In this document: piece by piece, positions 17,135 through 25,984 of the stretch
Position numbering within the stretch: position 1 is the stretch's first letter
Layout of the letters: each line of letters begins with the position of its first letter
DNA from: a candidate division TM6 bacterium GW2011_GWE2_41_16
GTDB taxonomy: Bacteria > Babelota > Babeliae > Babelales > Babelaceae
DNA: 41,927 nucleotides
Assembly (NCBI GenBank): GCA_000996695.1
Contig: LCAT01000017.1
Span: 1 to 41,927 of the forward strand
Direction: 5' to 3'
Notes under the pieces: generated by a model
Seen by the model: only the letters and a program-made list of their open reading frames with translations
The model's database searches: none
Told to the model about the DNA's origin: nothing
Program-made: the position numbers and the translations under genes

Positions 17135-17162
17135 AAGCGCCCGGGAGTTACCCCAAGCGCTT
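17135..17162 (-). terminator. Intrinsic terminator of the gspE-gspH-tamB cluster
   Basis: On the minus strand AAGCGCTTGGGG pairs with TCCCGGGCGCTT across a TAAC loop, using two U-G pairs that would be mismatches on the other strand, and is followed by CGAATTTTT. It lies 27 bp after the stop of the proline-rich protein gene. Confidence 0.8.
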
Positions 17163-17188
17163 TTGTTTGATCATACTACAAAAAACTG

Positions 17189-19648
17189 TTACTTCGTTGC
17201 TACCTGTCCTGAAACCGATGCTATCCAATTTTTGTACATTGGTAATTCTTTTATGTTGGTAGAATCTGTTCCATTCGATATTTGATCAAAAAAGCTTAAG
17301 CCGGTACGAGCTTTTTCCATCAATGTTCCTGGTTTACCCGCAAGATATTTTGTAATATCTGCCAAAGCTTTTTTTGCTTTTTGATCTCGCAAATCAATAT
17401 TAAAGCATTGATTACACCATACTTTACCACTAGTGAAAGTAGCAGGTGAAACTGAATTATAACTAATAACATTCTGTAATTGCAAAACTAACCGAATAAT
17501 GATTTGCGCAATTAACGCATTGTACCCATTAATGGTTTCATCAAGCGCACGCAATTCAAACCCTGTTTTTCCTGCTTTTTGATTTTCTTTTTGTTGTATT
17601 TTTGCTATTAACGCAACTATTTTTTGCAGATCAGCCTCAAAATGCACATAATATTTTTGTCCGCTTTGAGCATATTGCGTAAGTTCCTCTTGACTTGGCA
17701 ATCGTACAAGCTCTTGTAAATCGCGACTTGCTGCATCCGTATGGTACACTCTATCCTTCCAATCCATATTCATAAAATCTATAATATCTTTGCGATCTTG
17801 ATCGAAGGCTGCAGCATGAGCTTTTGTTAAATCATAAAGCCGTTTTTTAAGCTCATTAACTTTTTGTATAAATAAATCGTCTTCTATTGAGGCTTTACCT
17901 TGAACTTTTCGACCTTCTACGGCTGACACGTCTTCTTGAATCGTATCAAACAAAGCTGCTGCACTATTTAAATCTGCCAGAGTTGCTTTATCTTTTAAAA
18001 GCACTTCTGGCTTACTCAGCTTGAAAGAAATCTCCAAATTGTTCACTGCATCAGAAAGTAAATCAACCATCAACGATTGCGTACCTGTTAACGTTTCTGC
18101 AAAAGGATAATAAGATTTATACGCATCCTTTAAAGAAATTTTTGGAGAAAAAGCATCGTATGCCTCGCTCCACATATCGGGGCGCAGATGAATGACAGCA
18201 TCAAAAATATGCTGTAATGCCTCGCTATTTTTCCTAGGCACTGTTTGCGTGATCTGAAGGTAGCGAATAAAATTTTTAAATGGTTGCCTTAGGCTTTCGG
18301 TATTGGACAATCCAAGAGATCCAACACCAATATTTTCAATAGCGGTGGCAAGGGTAGTTTTTTCATCACTCATTTGACCTGGAATTTTAACAAGCTCTTT
18401 TTTACGCTGTCTCCACATTGCTGCCGCTTCCTCAGACGTTGCAGGCGACGAAGTCGTCGCTGTAGGCTTTGCAGAAACGGTTGGTGCCGGCGGAGGCGGT
18501 GGTGTCACTGACGCACCGATCGATGGTGGTATTGGTTTAAGCTCTATTTTTACCCCACCAATTGTTGGTGAAGTTACAGGTACTGTTGGTGTTGGTGCAG
18601 GTGTTGTAGTTTTTAAAGCATCCAAATCTTTTTCTAATTTTTGAATGTTTTTTTCCATTATAGGTTTGAACACAGGATTTTTGTTGTTTGAAAGATTTTT
18701 TCTAGCCTCCGCTAACTCGTCCTCTTTTTCTTTAATTTTCCGATCCTGCTCTGAAATTGTCGATCCTGGAACTGTCGAAACAGATTGAGTGGTTGATTGA
18801 AGGTCAGAAATCTCTTTTTTCAATGTTGCAATTTTTATGCGTAATTTGTTGAACTTAGCTTGTTTTATCTGTTCCAAAAAAGGAGTCATATCACCCGAAT
18901 CAGGCGTTTCTTCTAAATCTTTAAGCTGTTTTTCTTGATCAGCTAACTCTTTTTGCTTGGCTGCCAAATTTCCCGTGGAAACAATCACGACCGGTTTTTG
19001 TTGACTCTTTTGCCATGCAAGATAAGCATCAATTTGCTTTTGAGGTATAGGTTTTACTTCATCTTTTTTTGTTACTTTGATGGCAAAAGGAATATATTTA
19101 GTATTGGGTTCTATTCCAATATTACCCCTGGTAACGTAGTAATAAATACCATTCTTTTTATAAATATTTGGTAAAGGTTTTCCAAAAAGTGCTTCTAAAG
19201 ATGATTTATTTGTTGTATCTTTAATAATTTTTTCAGTATCATTTAAACTAAGATCTATCCATTTTTGACCATCATAATATTTGGCCATTACTGATGCAGG
19301 TGTTATTGCCAATTTCGCTCTATTACCCAAATAGGCTAATTGTTGATTAAACATTTTAAGCATGTCGGTTGATTGCTTTGAAATAGTTCCTGGTGAAGTC
19401 GTCGCAGGCACTCCTGTTGATGATGTTGGCAATGGCGGCGGTTTAGAAGCCCCTGTCGTTGGTATTGGCAATGGCGGTGGCATTGGTATCTTTGACGTTC
19501 CCCCAACTCCTGGCAGTGGCGGTGGTAAAGGTATACCTGATGACTTTGAAGCAGCTCCCCCTGGCAACGGTGGGACCATAGCGCTAAGTGACAGCATGTT
19601 ACCGGCAAACACCATTAAAAATATTAAACTCACAGATATTCGTTTCAT
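17189..19648 (-). CDS. Secreted proline-rich (FH1-like) coiled-coil protein
   Basis: About 819 residues from the ATG at 19648, with a perfect AAAGGAGGAG ribosome binding site. A signal peptide (MKRISVSLIFLMVFAGNMLSL) is followed by tandem polyproline motifs at about residues 25-75: GIPLPPPLPGV, KIPMPPPLPIP, SKPPPLPTS. Coiled-coil segments lie around 215-290 and 300-350, with a second polyproline patch (VTPPPPPAP) near 385 and a large, mostly helical C-terminal region with no recognised domain. The proline motifs resemble FH1-type ligands of profilin, EVH1, SH3 or WW domains, which in eukaryotic hosts regulate actin; that role is inference. It is the last gene after gspE, gspH and tamB, 30 bp downstream of tamB, so it could be a secretion substrate or envelope component. 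A cell-wall or surface spacer is the alternative. Confidence 0.78.
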   Translation of the reverse strand: MKRISVSLIFLMVFAGNMLSLSAMVPPLPGGAASKSSGIPLPPPLPGVGGTSKIPMPPPLPIPTTGASKPPPLPTSSTGVPATTSPGTISKQSTDMLKMFNQQLAYLGNRAKLAITPASVMAKYYDGQKWIDLSLNDTEKIIKDTTNKSSLEALFGKPLPNIYKKNGIYYYVTRGNIGIEPNTKYIPFAIKVTKKDEVKPIPQKQIDAYLAWQKSQQKPVVIVSTGNLAAKQKELADQEKQLKDLEETPDSGDMTPFLEQIKQAKFNKLRIKIATLKKEISDLQSTTQSVSTVPGSTISEQDRKIKEKEDELAEARKNLSNNKNPVFKPIMEKNIQKLEKDLDALKTTTPAPTPTVPVTSPTIGGVKIELKPIPPSIGASVTPPPPPAPTVSAKPTATTSSPATSEEAAAMWRQRKKELVKIPGQMSDEKTTLATAIENIGVGSLGLSNTESLRQPFKNFIRYLQITQTVPRKNSEALQHIFDAVIHLRPDMWSEAYDAFSPKISLKDAYKSYYPFAETLTGTQSLMVDLLSDAVNNLEISFKLSKPEVLLKDKATLADLNSAAALFDTIQEDVSAVEGRKVQGKASIEDDLFIQKVNELKKRLYDLTKAHAAAFDQDRKDIIDFMNMDWKDRVYHTDAASRDLQELVRLPSQEELTQYAQSGQKYYVHFEADLQKIVALIAKIQQKENQKAGKTGFELRALDETINGYNALIAQIIIRLVLQLQNVISYNSVSPATFTSGKVWCNQCFNIDLRDQKAKKALADITKYLAGKPGTLMEKARTGLSFFDQISNGTDSTNIKELPMYKNWIASVSGQVATK

Positions 19649-19678
19649 CAACTCCTCCTTTTATAAAAAACAGTAAAA

Positions 19679-22186
19679 TCACCTGCGCCAGCGAGCACCA
19701 ACCTCAACACCATAATCGCCACGCTCATCCTTGATGGCACGTACCGATGCGTTATCCGAGAGATCATACTCAATATGCATGGCGACATCTTCACTCAAAG
19801 AAAAATTTTTTTCAACCTGAGCGCGCCAACGATCGCCAACCTCGACCTCAAGGGCCCCGCGAATACCTCCACGGCCCTCTTGCTCACGAATATGCGGAAT
19901 CACACGCACACGATCAAGTGGACGCAAAAGCGCAAGCAGGTATCCTTGCAATCGCGAAACCTCAATCGTTGGACCAAAAAGTAATTTTTTAAGCGAACCG
20001 AATAGTGTTTGCGGTAGGATACTTGCAATAGCACCCTCGCTTGAACCACTATAAAGCAAGGTTATAATGTGCCGATCCTGTAATGATGGATAGGATGACA
20101 GCTCAATTTGTGGATCAGACGCATTTCCGCTTACAGCAAGCATAATATCGTACGACTTGATTACGTTTTTGGCATGCAAATTAAATAACACTGATTGCAC
20201 GAACGGATCGCCAACTGCACGATCTATCGCAAGGACCCCACTTGTAATATAGAGGGGACGATACGGAAACAAAATCGATCCTTTGGTGATCGCTAACACA
20301 CCATGCACCTGGGGATCATTACACTGGCCCTCAACGGCTCCCTGTGAGCTCAGTTCAAAGTTAAACATATCACTACGCACTTTAATCGGTTTACGTGCAA
20401 GCCACGAAATATGGCACGGTAGATCAATAGGCATCGTTTTAACGTCTGTAGCAAAATCTTGACCAAACTCTTGGGACATCAAATTTCCCTTTACATACGC
20501 ATCATCAATGGCAACAGTACCGATAAGCTCACCATTTTCATAAGCACACAAACCACTCAATTGTGCGCTCACTCCATGAGCACTAAGCACTCTATACCCC
20601 GAACACAAAGCCAGAGCTTCGCTATACAATTTTCCACTAACAAAAGAATGAGTGCACCACGCATAGGGCACACTAATAATCCCGTCAGAGAACATCACTT
20701 TGGCATCGTATACATACACGCCATTGAGCACATCGTATACAAAAGCACCTGTATACAACTCAACTACAAGCGGCACTCCACCCACAACCCCTCTAAGACC
20801 TTTGCCTTCGGCTTTAACGGAGCCATTTAAGAGATTAAAAGATCCGTTTATTTTGCATTGACCTTGCATGCGCACATCAATACCAAAAGTTTGGATAATG
20901 CCATTGCCAAAAAGTTCATGGATGGCCATCGTGCTCATGCCATCAGCATAAGTTCTGAGCGTACAAAGTTCCTGTCCGTGATGCGCATACCGCGCTCGCA
21001 CAATTTTATAGGGCTCTTGATGCTCAAAAATCAGTGTACCGTCACGAGCATCATCAGTTACAACGGAAACTGCTACATGTTTTTTATCAATCGAGACGTC
21101 CCCATGGACTTTTGAAGTCCACTTTCCCATACATATTTGTACTGATGCATCAAAAAAGGCATGCACAAAATTTTCCTGTGTAGGCTGAAAAATCACAGTA
21201 CCTTGCACATTTTTAAGCTCAATCGATGAAATACTCAATAAAGGCACTTTAAATTTGCACTCATACGCCAAACCAACCGCACGTGAACCAGTATCAAAAA
21301 GCAGCTCAAGAGCTCCTTTACCATACAACAAATTTCCACATACACGCATACGCTGTAGATCAACAATCCCTTCTCCAGATAACCCTGACGATGATGCTTT
21401 AAAAATTTTATTTTTGTTAAAAAAATCAGGAAGCTCAAAAAGTTGCTCAATATCAGTCCAATCACCAAAAAACGTCCAATGAACCTGCTCTGCATTTTTT
21501 GGTTCACTTAATGCAGAAAAAGAACAACCAGTTATTGTCTCGCGTGCCGCAATACTCCAAAATCCTTTAATCGATGACGCGTTTATCTGACAGACACATT
21601 TTATGTGATGCATAAACCAAGAGCATTCACCTTGCATGCGCAAATCAGGATTAAGGGATTTTGGGTCGTAGGTAACATTCAAGGAACCATCAAAATGCAG
21701 AGGTATATCACGCGTTCGATGTATAAACTCAAAATCGATATGTTTTACCGAGCAGCTACTCATGGTCACACTTAATGTCGGATCAACCGGAGCGGCCAAA
21801 AGTTTGATATGCTCAAATGCGGCTAAATCATGCAGATCATATAATGAATAAAAATAGACCGAATAAAAAATAAACGAACATGACACTTTTCTGGTTCTTA
21901 GCCAAGAAAAAACGTTAGTCTGGACCTCAACCTCTGATGCATGCCACCCCCATTCTGATGACCCCGAACGATCAAAAACGTTGCAATCGGCCAAAACAAC
22001 TCGTCCCTGTAACACTGAAAAATATGCGATGCGCCCCTGAAATGAACAGTTGTACATCTGCTCTATCAAAGAACATAGTTCATGCTCAATAAGCGACTGC
22101 ACCCACTCATCACGCTCAACAATAGAGACTGAAACAAGGAGTGCGAGAGTATAACCAAAAAACAGCCTTAACATTCTGATATTCAT
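19679..22186 (-). CDS. tamB: TamB-like (DUF490) inter-membrane protein
   Basis: This 835-residue protein has one N-terminal membrane anchor (residues 5-23) and a long beta-rich body. The C-terminal DUF490 region is clear: GSILFPYRPLYITSGVLAID, FNLHAKN...YDIMLAVSGNASDPQIELSS, Q-D-R-H-I-I-T-L-L-Y-S-G, and the terminal V-E-V-G-A-R-W-R-R. TamB-like proteins span the periplasm and serve in outer-membrane protein assembly or phospholipid transport. It is shorter than E. coli TamB (about 1260 residues). The start overlaps the end of the pseudopilin gene (ATGA). No TamA/BamA is in this window. Confidence 0.87.
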   Translation of the reverse strand: MNIRMLRLFFGYTLALLVSVSIVERDEWVQSLIEHELCSLIEQMYNCSFQGRIAYFSVLQGRVVLADCNVFDRSGSSEWGWHASEVEVQTNVFSWLRTRKVSCSFIFYSVYFYSLYDLHDLAAFEHIKLLAAPVDPTLSVTMSSCSVKHIDFEFIHRTRDIPLHFDGSLNVTYDPKSLNPDLRMQGECSWFMHHIKCVCQINASSIKGFWSIAARETITGCSFSALSEPKNAEQVHWTFFGDWTDIEQLFELPDFFNKNKIFKASSSGLSGEGIVDLQRMRVCGNLLYGKGALELLFDTGSRAVGLAYECKFKVPLLSISSIELKNVQGTVIFQPTQENFVHAFFDASVQICMGKWTSKVHGDVSIDKKHVAVSVVTDDARDGTLIFEHQEPYKIVRARYAHHGQELCTLRTYADGMSTMAIHELFGNGIIQTFGIDVRMQGQCKINGSFNLLNGSVKAEGKGLRGVVGGVPLVVELYTGAFVYDVLNGVYVYDAKVMFSDGIISVPYAWCTHSFVSGKLYSEALALCSGYRVLSAHGVSAQLSGLCAYENGELIGTVAIDDAYVKGNLMSQEFGQDFATDVKTMPIDLPCHISWLARKPIKVRSDMFNFELSSQGAVEGQCNDPQVHGVLAITKGSILFPYRPLYITSGVLAIDRAVGDPFVQSVLFNLHAKNVIKSYDIMLAVSGNASDPQIELSSYPSLQDRHIITLLYSGSSEGAIASILPQTLFGSLKKLLFGPTIEVSRLQGYLLALLRPLDRVRVIPHIREQEGRGGIRGALEVEVGDRWRAQVEKNFSLSEDVAMHIEYDLSDNASVRAIKDERGDYGVEVGARWRR

Positions 22187-22716
22187 GCACCGCTCTTTTC
22201 GAGCCCATCAATCAAGCTCCATGAGCCTTTTGTATATCGATATAATCGCAAAAAAAATGGGTCGCTCACGCTGCTCGATATAGCATACAAAATTTTCGCA
22301 TACGCACTTCCCATATAGACCACCCCGGCGTTCATCGATCCATCACTATAAAACAAAAGCTCATGATGCGGAAAAGACACAAAATGCTCGAGTGCATGTG
22401 TTGGGGTTGCTGGAGGCCCGAGCACAGCACCCAGCACACCACCGGCACCGTAATTGACGAATTTTGGAAAGACATGCCATGCACCATCAATATAAAAACC
22501 ACTGCGTTGCTCATCACAGCGAATTCCGTGCATGTGCCCGTCAAATCGGGCACGAGCTTTGAGAAGCACGCATGTTGCATACAAAAACTCAACCTCTTGG
22601 CGCACAAGCGCACGTGCACGCAGTTTATCGGCAAAGCCGATCAACAAAAAACCACCTACGATAATGAGCACAAAAACAATCGCAAGCTCAAGCAATAAAT
22701 AGCCACGTGCATGCAT
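22183..22716 (-). CDS. Type II pseudopilin (GspH/FimT-like)
   Basis: This 177-residue protein has a prepilin leader: MHARG, then Y-L-L-L-E-L-A-I-V-F-V-L-I-I-V-G. Cleavage after Gly5 places Glu at position +5 of the mature protein, as required for pilins, followed by a ~20-residue hydrophobic helix. The C-terminal region is a compact beta-rich domain with a single cysteine pair (C at about 48 and 67). Size and single-gene context suggest a minor pseudopilin of GspH or FimT type. AAGGGG precedes the ATG. It lies between the ATPase gene and tamB. No major pseudopilin (GspG), GspF or prepilin peptidase is in the window. Confidence 0.75.
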   Translation of the reverse strand: MHARGYLLLELAIVFVLIIVGGFLLIGFADKLRARALVRQEVEFLYATCVLLKARARFDGHMHGIRCDEQRSGFYIDGAWHVFPKFVNYGAGGVLGAVLGPPATPTHALEHFVSFPHHELLFYSDGSMNAGVVYMGSAYAKILYAISSSVSDPFFLRLYRYTKGSWSLIDGLEKSGA

Positions 22717-22725
22717 TCCAGCCCC

Positions 22726-22768
22726 TTATGGCATTCGCCATTTTGACGTACACACATGTGCCAATTGA
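22726..22768. repeat. Short intergenic repeat E3
   Basis: TTATGGCATTCGCCATTTTG followed by ACGTACAC and CCAATT matches, in order, the reverse complement of 40320-40350. The ATGGC/GCCAT pair forms a REP-like mini-hairpin. It fills part of the 102 bp gap between the gspE-like and pseudopilin genes. Confidence 0.5.
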
Positions 22769-22818
22769 CTATCTTTTTCAATCGCACTGTTGGTACGTAT
22801 GACAAAACGAATTTCGTT

Positions 22819-24522
22819 CTAAGCTATGACCTCTTCTGACTCGGCAACCACCAATACTTCTTCGATAGTTGTTAACCCTTGACGTATTTTTCTTACGCCA
22901 TCTTGTACCAATAAGGTCATTCCGTCTTTAACCGCCTGATTTTTTATCTCAACCGTATCAGCACGAGCAAGAGTAAGCCGCGCAATATCGACCGTCATAA
23001 CCATGACCTCAAAAATTGCCAAGCGACCTTTAAATCCACTTTGCAAACATTCATCACAACCCTTTGCTTTGTAAAAGGTTATTTTGCTTGCTTCTTCTGG
23101 ACTTATACCCACTTTTTTAAGGGCCTCTGGCGTTGGTGTATACACCTCTTTACACTCCTGACAAAGTTTACGTACCAGTCGCTGCGCCATAACGCCTACC
23201 ACGGTGGATGATATCAAAAACGGTTCAATACCCATATCAAGTAAACGTGTAATCGTTGAAGCCGCAGAATTCGTGTGCAGGGTACTCAGCACTAAGTGGC
23301 CGGTAAGAGCTGCCTGAATAGCGATCTGAGCAGTTTCATGGTCACGGGTTTCACCGATCATAACAATGTCAGGGTCCTGACGTAAAATCGAGCGAAGCGC
23401 TGCAGCAAAAGTAAGACCGATTTTTTCACGCACTTGTACCTGGCCGACCCCTGCCATTTGGTACTCGACTGGATCCTCAACCGTGATAATGTTCACATCC
23501 GGCGTGTTAATCTCATAAAGAACCGAATACAACGTAGACGTTTTACCCGAACCGGTTGGACCGGTAACTAAAAAAATACCGTTTGGTTGCTCGATACACT
23601 GCTTCATAACACGCAAGTCTCTATCACTAAAACCAAGCCGCTCGATTTTACCAAATGTTTTTGATTTATCGAGCAAACGCATAACAATACGCTCACCATG
23701 CGCAACGGGCAGTATTGATACACGAATATCGATCGCTTTATCCGCTACCTTAATATTGATACGTCCATCCTGAGGCAAACGCTTTTCGGCAATGTTCAAA
23801 TTTGCCATAATTTTGATACGTGACGACAAGGCCCCCTGCGCTCGCTTTGGTGGCGTCAACGCCAAAAACAGGACACCGTCTATACGATAACGGACACGAA
23901 TTTCTTTTTCGAACGGCTCAATATGAATATCGGAGGCTCCACGCTTGACCGCCTGATAAAAAATATGGTTCACGAGCTGGATGATAGGCGCTTCTTCAGT
24001 TCCACTGAGAATATCAGTTTCATCAATCGCTTCGAACTCAAGAGTCTCTCCCTTGGTCTCTTCTTCGAACTCGGCGATCATTTTTTGAGCGCCTTCGAGC
24101 GGATAATATTTGTTTATCGCCTCAAGAATCACCGGGCGTGACGCTACAACGGTTTTAAACTGACTTCCAAAAATAAACGCCATTTCATCGATAGGCTGAA
24201 AGTCATAGGGGCGCGCGGTTGCAAGCATGTACTGCTGGCCATCACGCAAAGGCACTATGGCATTGTCACGCAAAAAACGCATTGGCACACGAGCCATAAG
24301 GTCAGGATCTGCAATTTTTTCGCCAATAGACTCAAGAAAAGGCATTTCGTATAATTTTGCATACGCAAATGCAATATCGCGCTCTGAAACACGATTTTCG
24401 CGTGTTACATAAGCTTCAAACGATATTTTTTCTTTGTCAGCTTCGGCAACGTAGGTATCAACACGTTCTTGACTAACGAGTTTTTCGCTCACTAAAATCT
24501 GTTCTAATCGTTTTTCTATCAT
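22819..24522 (-). CDS. gspE: GspE/PilB-type secretion ATPase
   Basis: This 567-residue protein has an N-terminal GspE N1-type domain (about 1-150), then ASDIHIEP, Walker A GPTGSGKT (about 320-327), the Asp box (VNIITVEDPVEYQM), Walker B ILRQDPDIVMIGETRD and the His box (LSTLHTNSA). A zinc-binding loop C-x2-C (CQEC) and C-x2-C (CDEC) follows at about 445-490. It is the cytoplasmic motor that drives pseudopilus or pilus assembly. The AAGGA ribosome binding site precedes the ATG. It is likely the motor for the GspC-D-L-M genes at 3773-12409, reaching the membrane through GspL. Confidence 0.95.
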   Translation of the reverse strand: MIEKRLEQILVSEKLVSQERVDTYVAEADKEKISFEAYVTRENRVSERDIAFAYAKLYEMPFLESIGEKIADPDLMARVPMRFLRDNAIVPLRDGQQYMLATARPYDFQPIDEMAFIFGSQFKTVVASRPVILEAINKYYPLEGAQKMIAEFEEETKGETLEFEAIDETDILSGTEEAPIIQLVNHIFYQAVKRGASDIHIEPFEKEIRVRYRIDGVLFLALTPPKRAQGALSSRIKIMANLNIAEKRLPQDGRINIKVADKAIDIRVSILPVAHGERIVMRLLDKSKTFGKIERLGFSDRDLRVMKQCIEQPNGIFLVTGPTGSGKTSTLYSVLYEINTPDVNIITVEDPVEYQMAGVGQVQVREKIGLTFAAALRSILRQDPDIVMIGETRDHETAQIAIQAALTGHLVLSTLHTNSAASTITRLLDMGIEPFLISSTVVGVMAQRLVRKLCQECKEVYTPTPEALKKVGISPEEASKITFYKAKGCDECLQSGFKGRLAIFEVMVMTVDIARLTLARADTVEIKNQAVKDGMTLLVQDGVRKIRQGLTTIEEVLVVAESEEVIA

Positions 24523-24569
24523 GATTGTCCTTCTCGAAATACAGTTCTTTTTTGCATACTTTCGCTTTT

Positions 24570-24923
24570 AAGGGTTCCACCCTTAATAACCCGCAAGGCC
24601 ATAGTCCGCAACGTTAAGGACTATGGGACCCTTGACCCTTGAAATAATTGATAATCACCGGCACCGTGCATTTACCAAATGTTGATACGGCAATTGCCGT
24701 TAGTAAGCGAGAAGATATCAAAACGGTTTTTACCGTTTTAATATCTTCTCTGTTTTCAAGCTACGCATAAGACTACGGCAGCTAAGGAGCTCGTGTATTA
24801 TGTCACCAGGTCCAGCCGTCGCCAGAGGCTATGGCTGGCAGGCAAGGGTTTCTTATGCCATCAGGTCAAGCCTTCGGCCCAAACAACACGTAGCTTGTGG
24901 GTTAGGGGGCAACGCCCTTATAT
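24570..24923. repeat. Composite palindromic intergenic element, copy A3 (contains B2)
   Basis: This fills most of the 504 bp between the divergent gspE and trmH genes. It has an A-type head with hairpin CCATAGTCC/GGACTATGG, the CGGC/GCCG mini-hairpin, and the A1-type central hairpin (24709-24750), where one G-C pair has become a C/A mismatch that is U-G on the minus strand. The second half differs from A1 and A2: it carries the 99 bp B repeat at 24794-24892 and ends in GGGGGCAACGCCCTTA. It is thus a chimera of A and B modules. Confidence 0.78.
24794..24892. repeat. 99 bp perfect repeat, copy B2
   Basis: Identical to 16191-16289. Here it forms the right half of A3, between the central hairpin and the end motif. 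The perfect identity suggests recent spread or gene conversion. Confidence 0.9.
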
Positions 24924-25026
24924 TTTCCCTATCGCTGGTAGCGGTATGCACGGCATGGTATTATGTACCAATTACACGTCCATACTTCTCGCTACGATAC
25001 CAAACTTTTATTAAAAAAAGCAGCTC

Positions 25027-25752
25027 ATGAAAAATAATTATAAAAATATCGATTTTATGGCACAAATTATCAAGCAGCTCACACCGTTGGTCTCAGAACA
25101 TAAACAAAAGCGTGTCGAAGAAATTCTCGATCAACGCACCGATCATGTTGCCATTATCCTTGAGAACGTCTTTCAGCCACACAACATTAATGCAGTTCTT
25201 AGGTCAGCTGAGTGCTTTGGTGTTTCGCAGGTACACATTATCGAACATGGCTCGTACAAAAAATTTCAAAATCACGTGGGCATAAGCCGCGGTGCAACTG
25301 ATTGGATAGAACTTGCCAAGCATGAATCAGTCGAAGAATGCATCAAAGCTCTTAAAGAACAAGGGTATCGTATCATCGCAACATCTCCGCATATGCAAGA
25401 TTGCGTAAAGCCGCAACATGAGCTTAAAAACCTTCCCATAAACCAGCCTGTTGCTCTTCTTTTTGGCACGGAAGTATCAGGAATCAGCGATCAAGCGATA
25501 GAACTTGCAGACGGGTTCACGACCATTCCGATGTACGGGTTCACTGAAAGTTTTAATATTTCTGTCAGTGCAGCAATCGCACTTTATGACCTGTGCACCA
25601 GACTTCGCGCATCCGATATTAACTGGCATTTGACCGACACGCGTAAAACTGTTTTGCGTTATCAGTGGTACAAATCGATTGTACGCGGAGCCGATGAACT
25701 CGAACGCCTTTGGCAGGCACAAGAAAATAGTAATAAGGGCTCTGCCCTTTGA
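25027..25752 (+). CDS. trmH: TrmH-type tRNA 2'-O-ribose methyltransferase (SpoU family)
   Basis: This 241-residue SPOUT methyltransferase has the three SpoU motifs: NINAVLRSAECFGV (about 56-69), LFGTEVSGIS (about 147-156) and GFTESFNISVSAAIAL (about 174-189). It most resembles TrmH, which methylates G18 in the D-loop of tRNAs. The ATG at 25027 has only a weak ribosome binding site; the ATG at 25060 is an alternative. The final residues N-K-G-S-A-L and the stop TGA are encoded by the left end of repeat A4, so the original C-terminus was altered or the repeat was inserted at the gene's end. Confidence 0.9.
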   Translation: MKNNYKNIDFMAQIIKQLTPLVSEHKQKRVEEILDQRTDHVAIILENVFQPHNINAVLRSAECFGVSQVHIIEHGSYKKFQNHVGISRGATDWIELAKHESVEECIKALKEQGYRIIATSPHMQDCVKPQHELKNLPINQPVALLFGTEVSGISDQAIELADGFTTIPMYGFTESFNISVSAAIALYDLCTRLRASDINWHLTDTRKTVLRYQWYKSIVRGADELERLWQAQENSNKGSAL

Positions 25753-25981
25753 CCCGTAAGCGCCCAGCGCTTAACCTGACTGTAAACCGGCGAAAGTCAT
25801 ATGGGTAAAACCCATATGACTTTCGCCGGTTTAGTATACTGTCACCGGGTCAAGCCTTCGGCCCAAACGACACGTACTTACGGTCGTTATGGAGGGCGAA
25901 TGCCCTTGCGGGTTAAGCCTTCGCAAAGCCTACGGCCCAGGCGATACGTACCCACTTTCGCCATGGAGGGCGGCGCCCTTA
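25732..25981. repeat. Composite palindromic intergenic element, copy A4, with a different central hairpin
   Basis: Left end AATAAGGGCTCTGCCCT is identical to that of A1. The centre holds a perfect 24 bp stem (25783-25806 with 25810-25833) around a 3-base loop, unrelated in sequence to the hairpin of A1-A3. The right half carries GTCACCGGGTCAAGCC, TTCGGCCCAAACGACACGTA and related repeats, ending in AGGGCGGCGCCCTTA. It spans the gap between convergent trmH and the phosphatase gene, overlapping the end of trmH. Confidence 0.82.
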
Positions 25982-25984
25982 CTC

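Noticed and set aside
24793-25030. 73- and 76-codon plus-strand frames
   Set aside because: Both are read-through of the B2 repeat, which also appears at 16191 in a different setting; no ribosome binding site.
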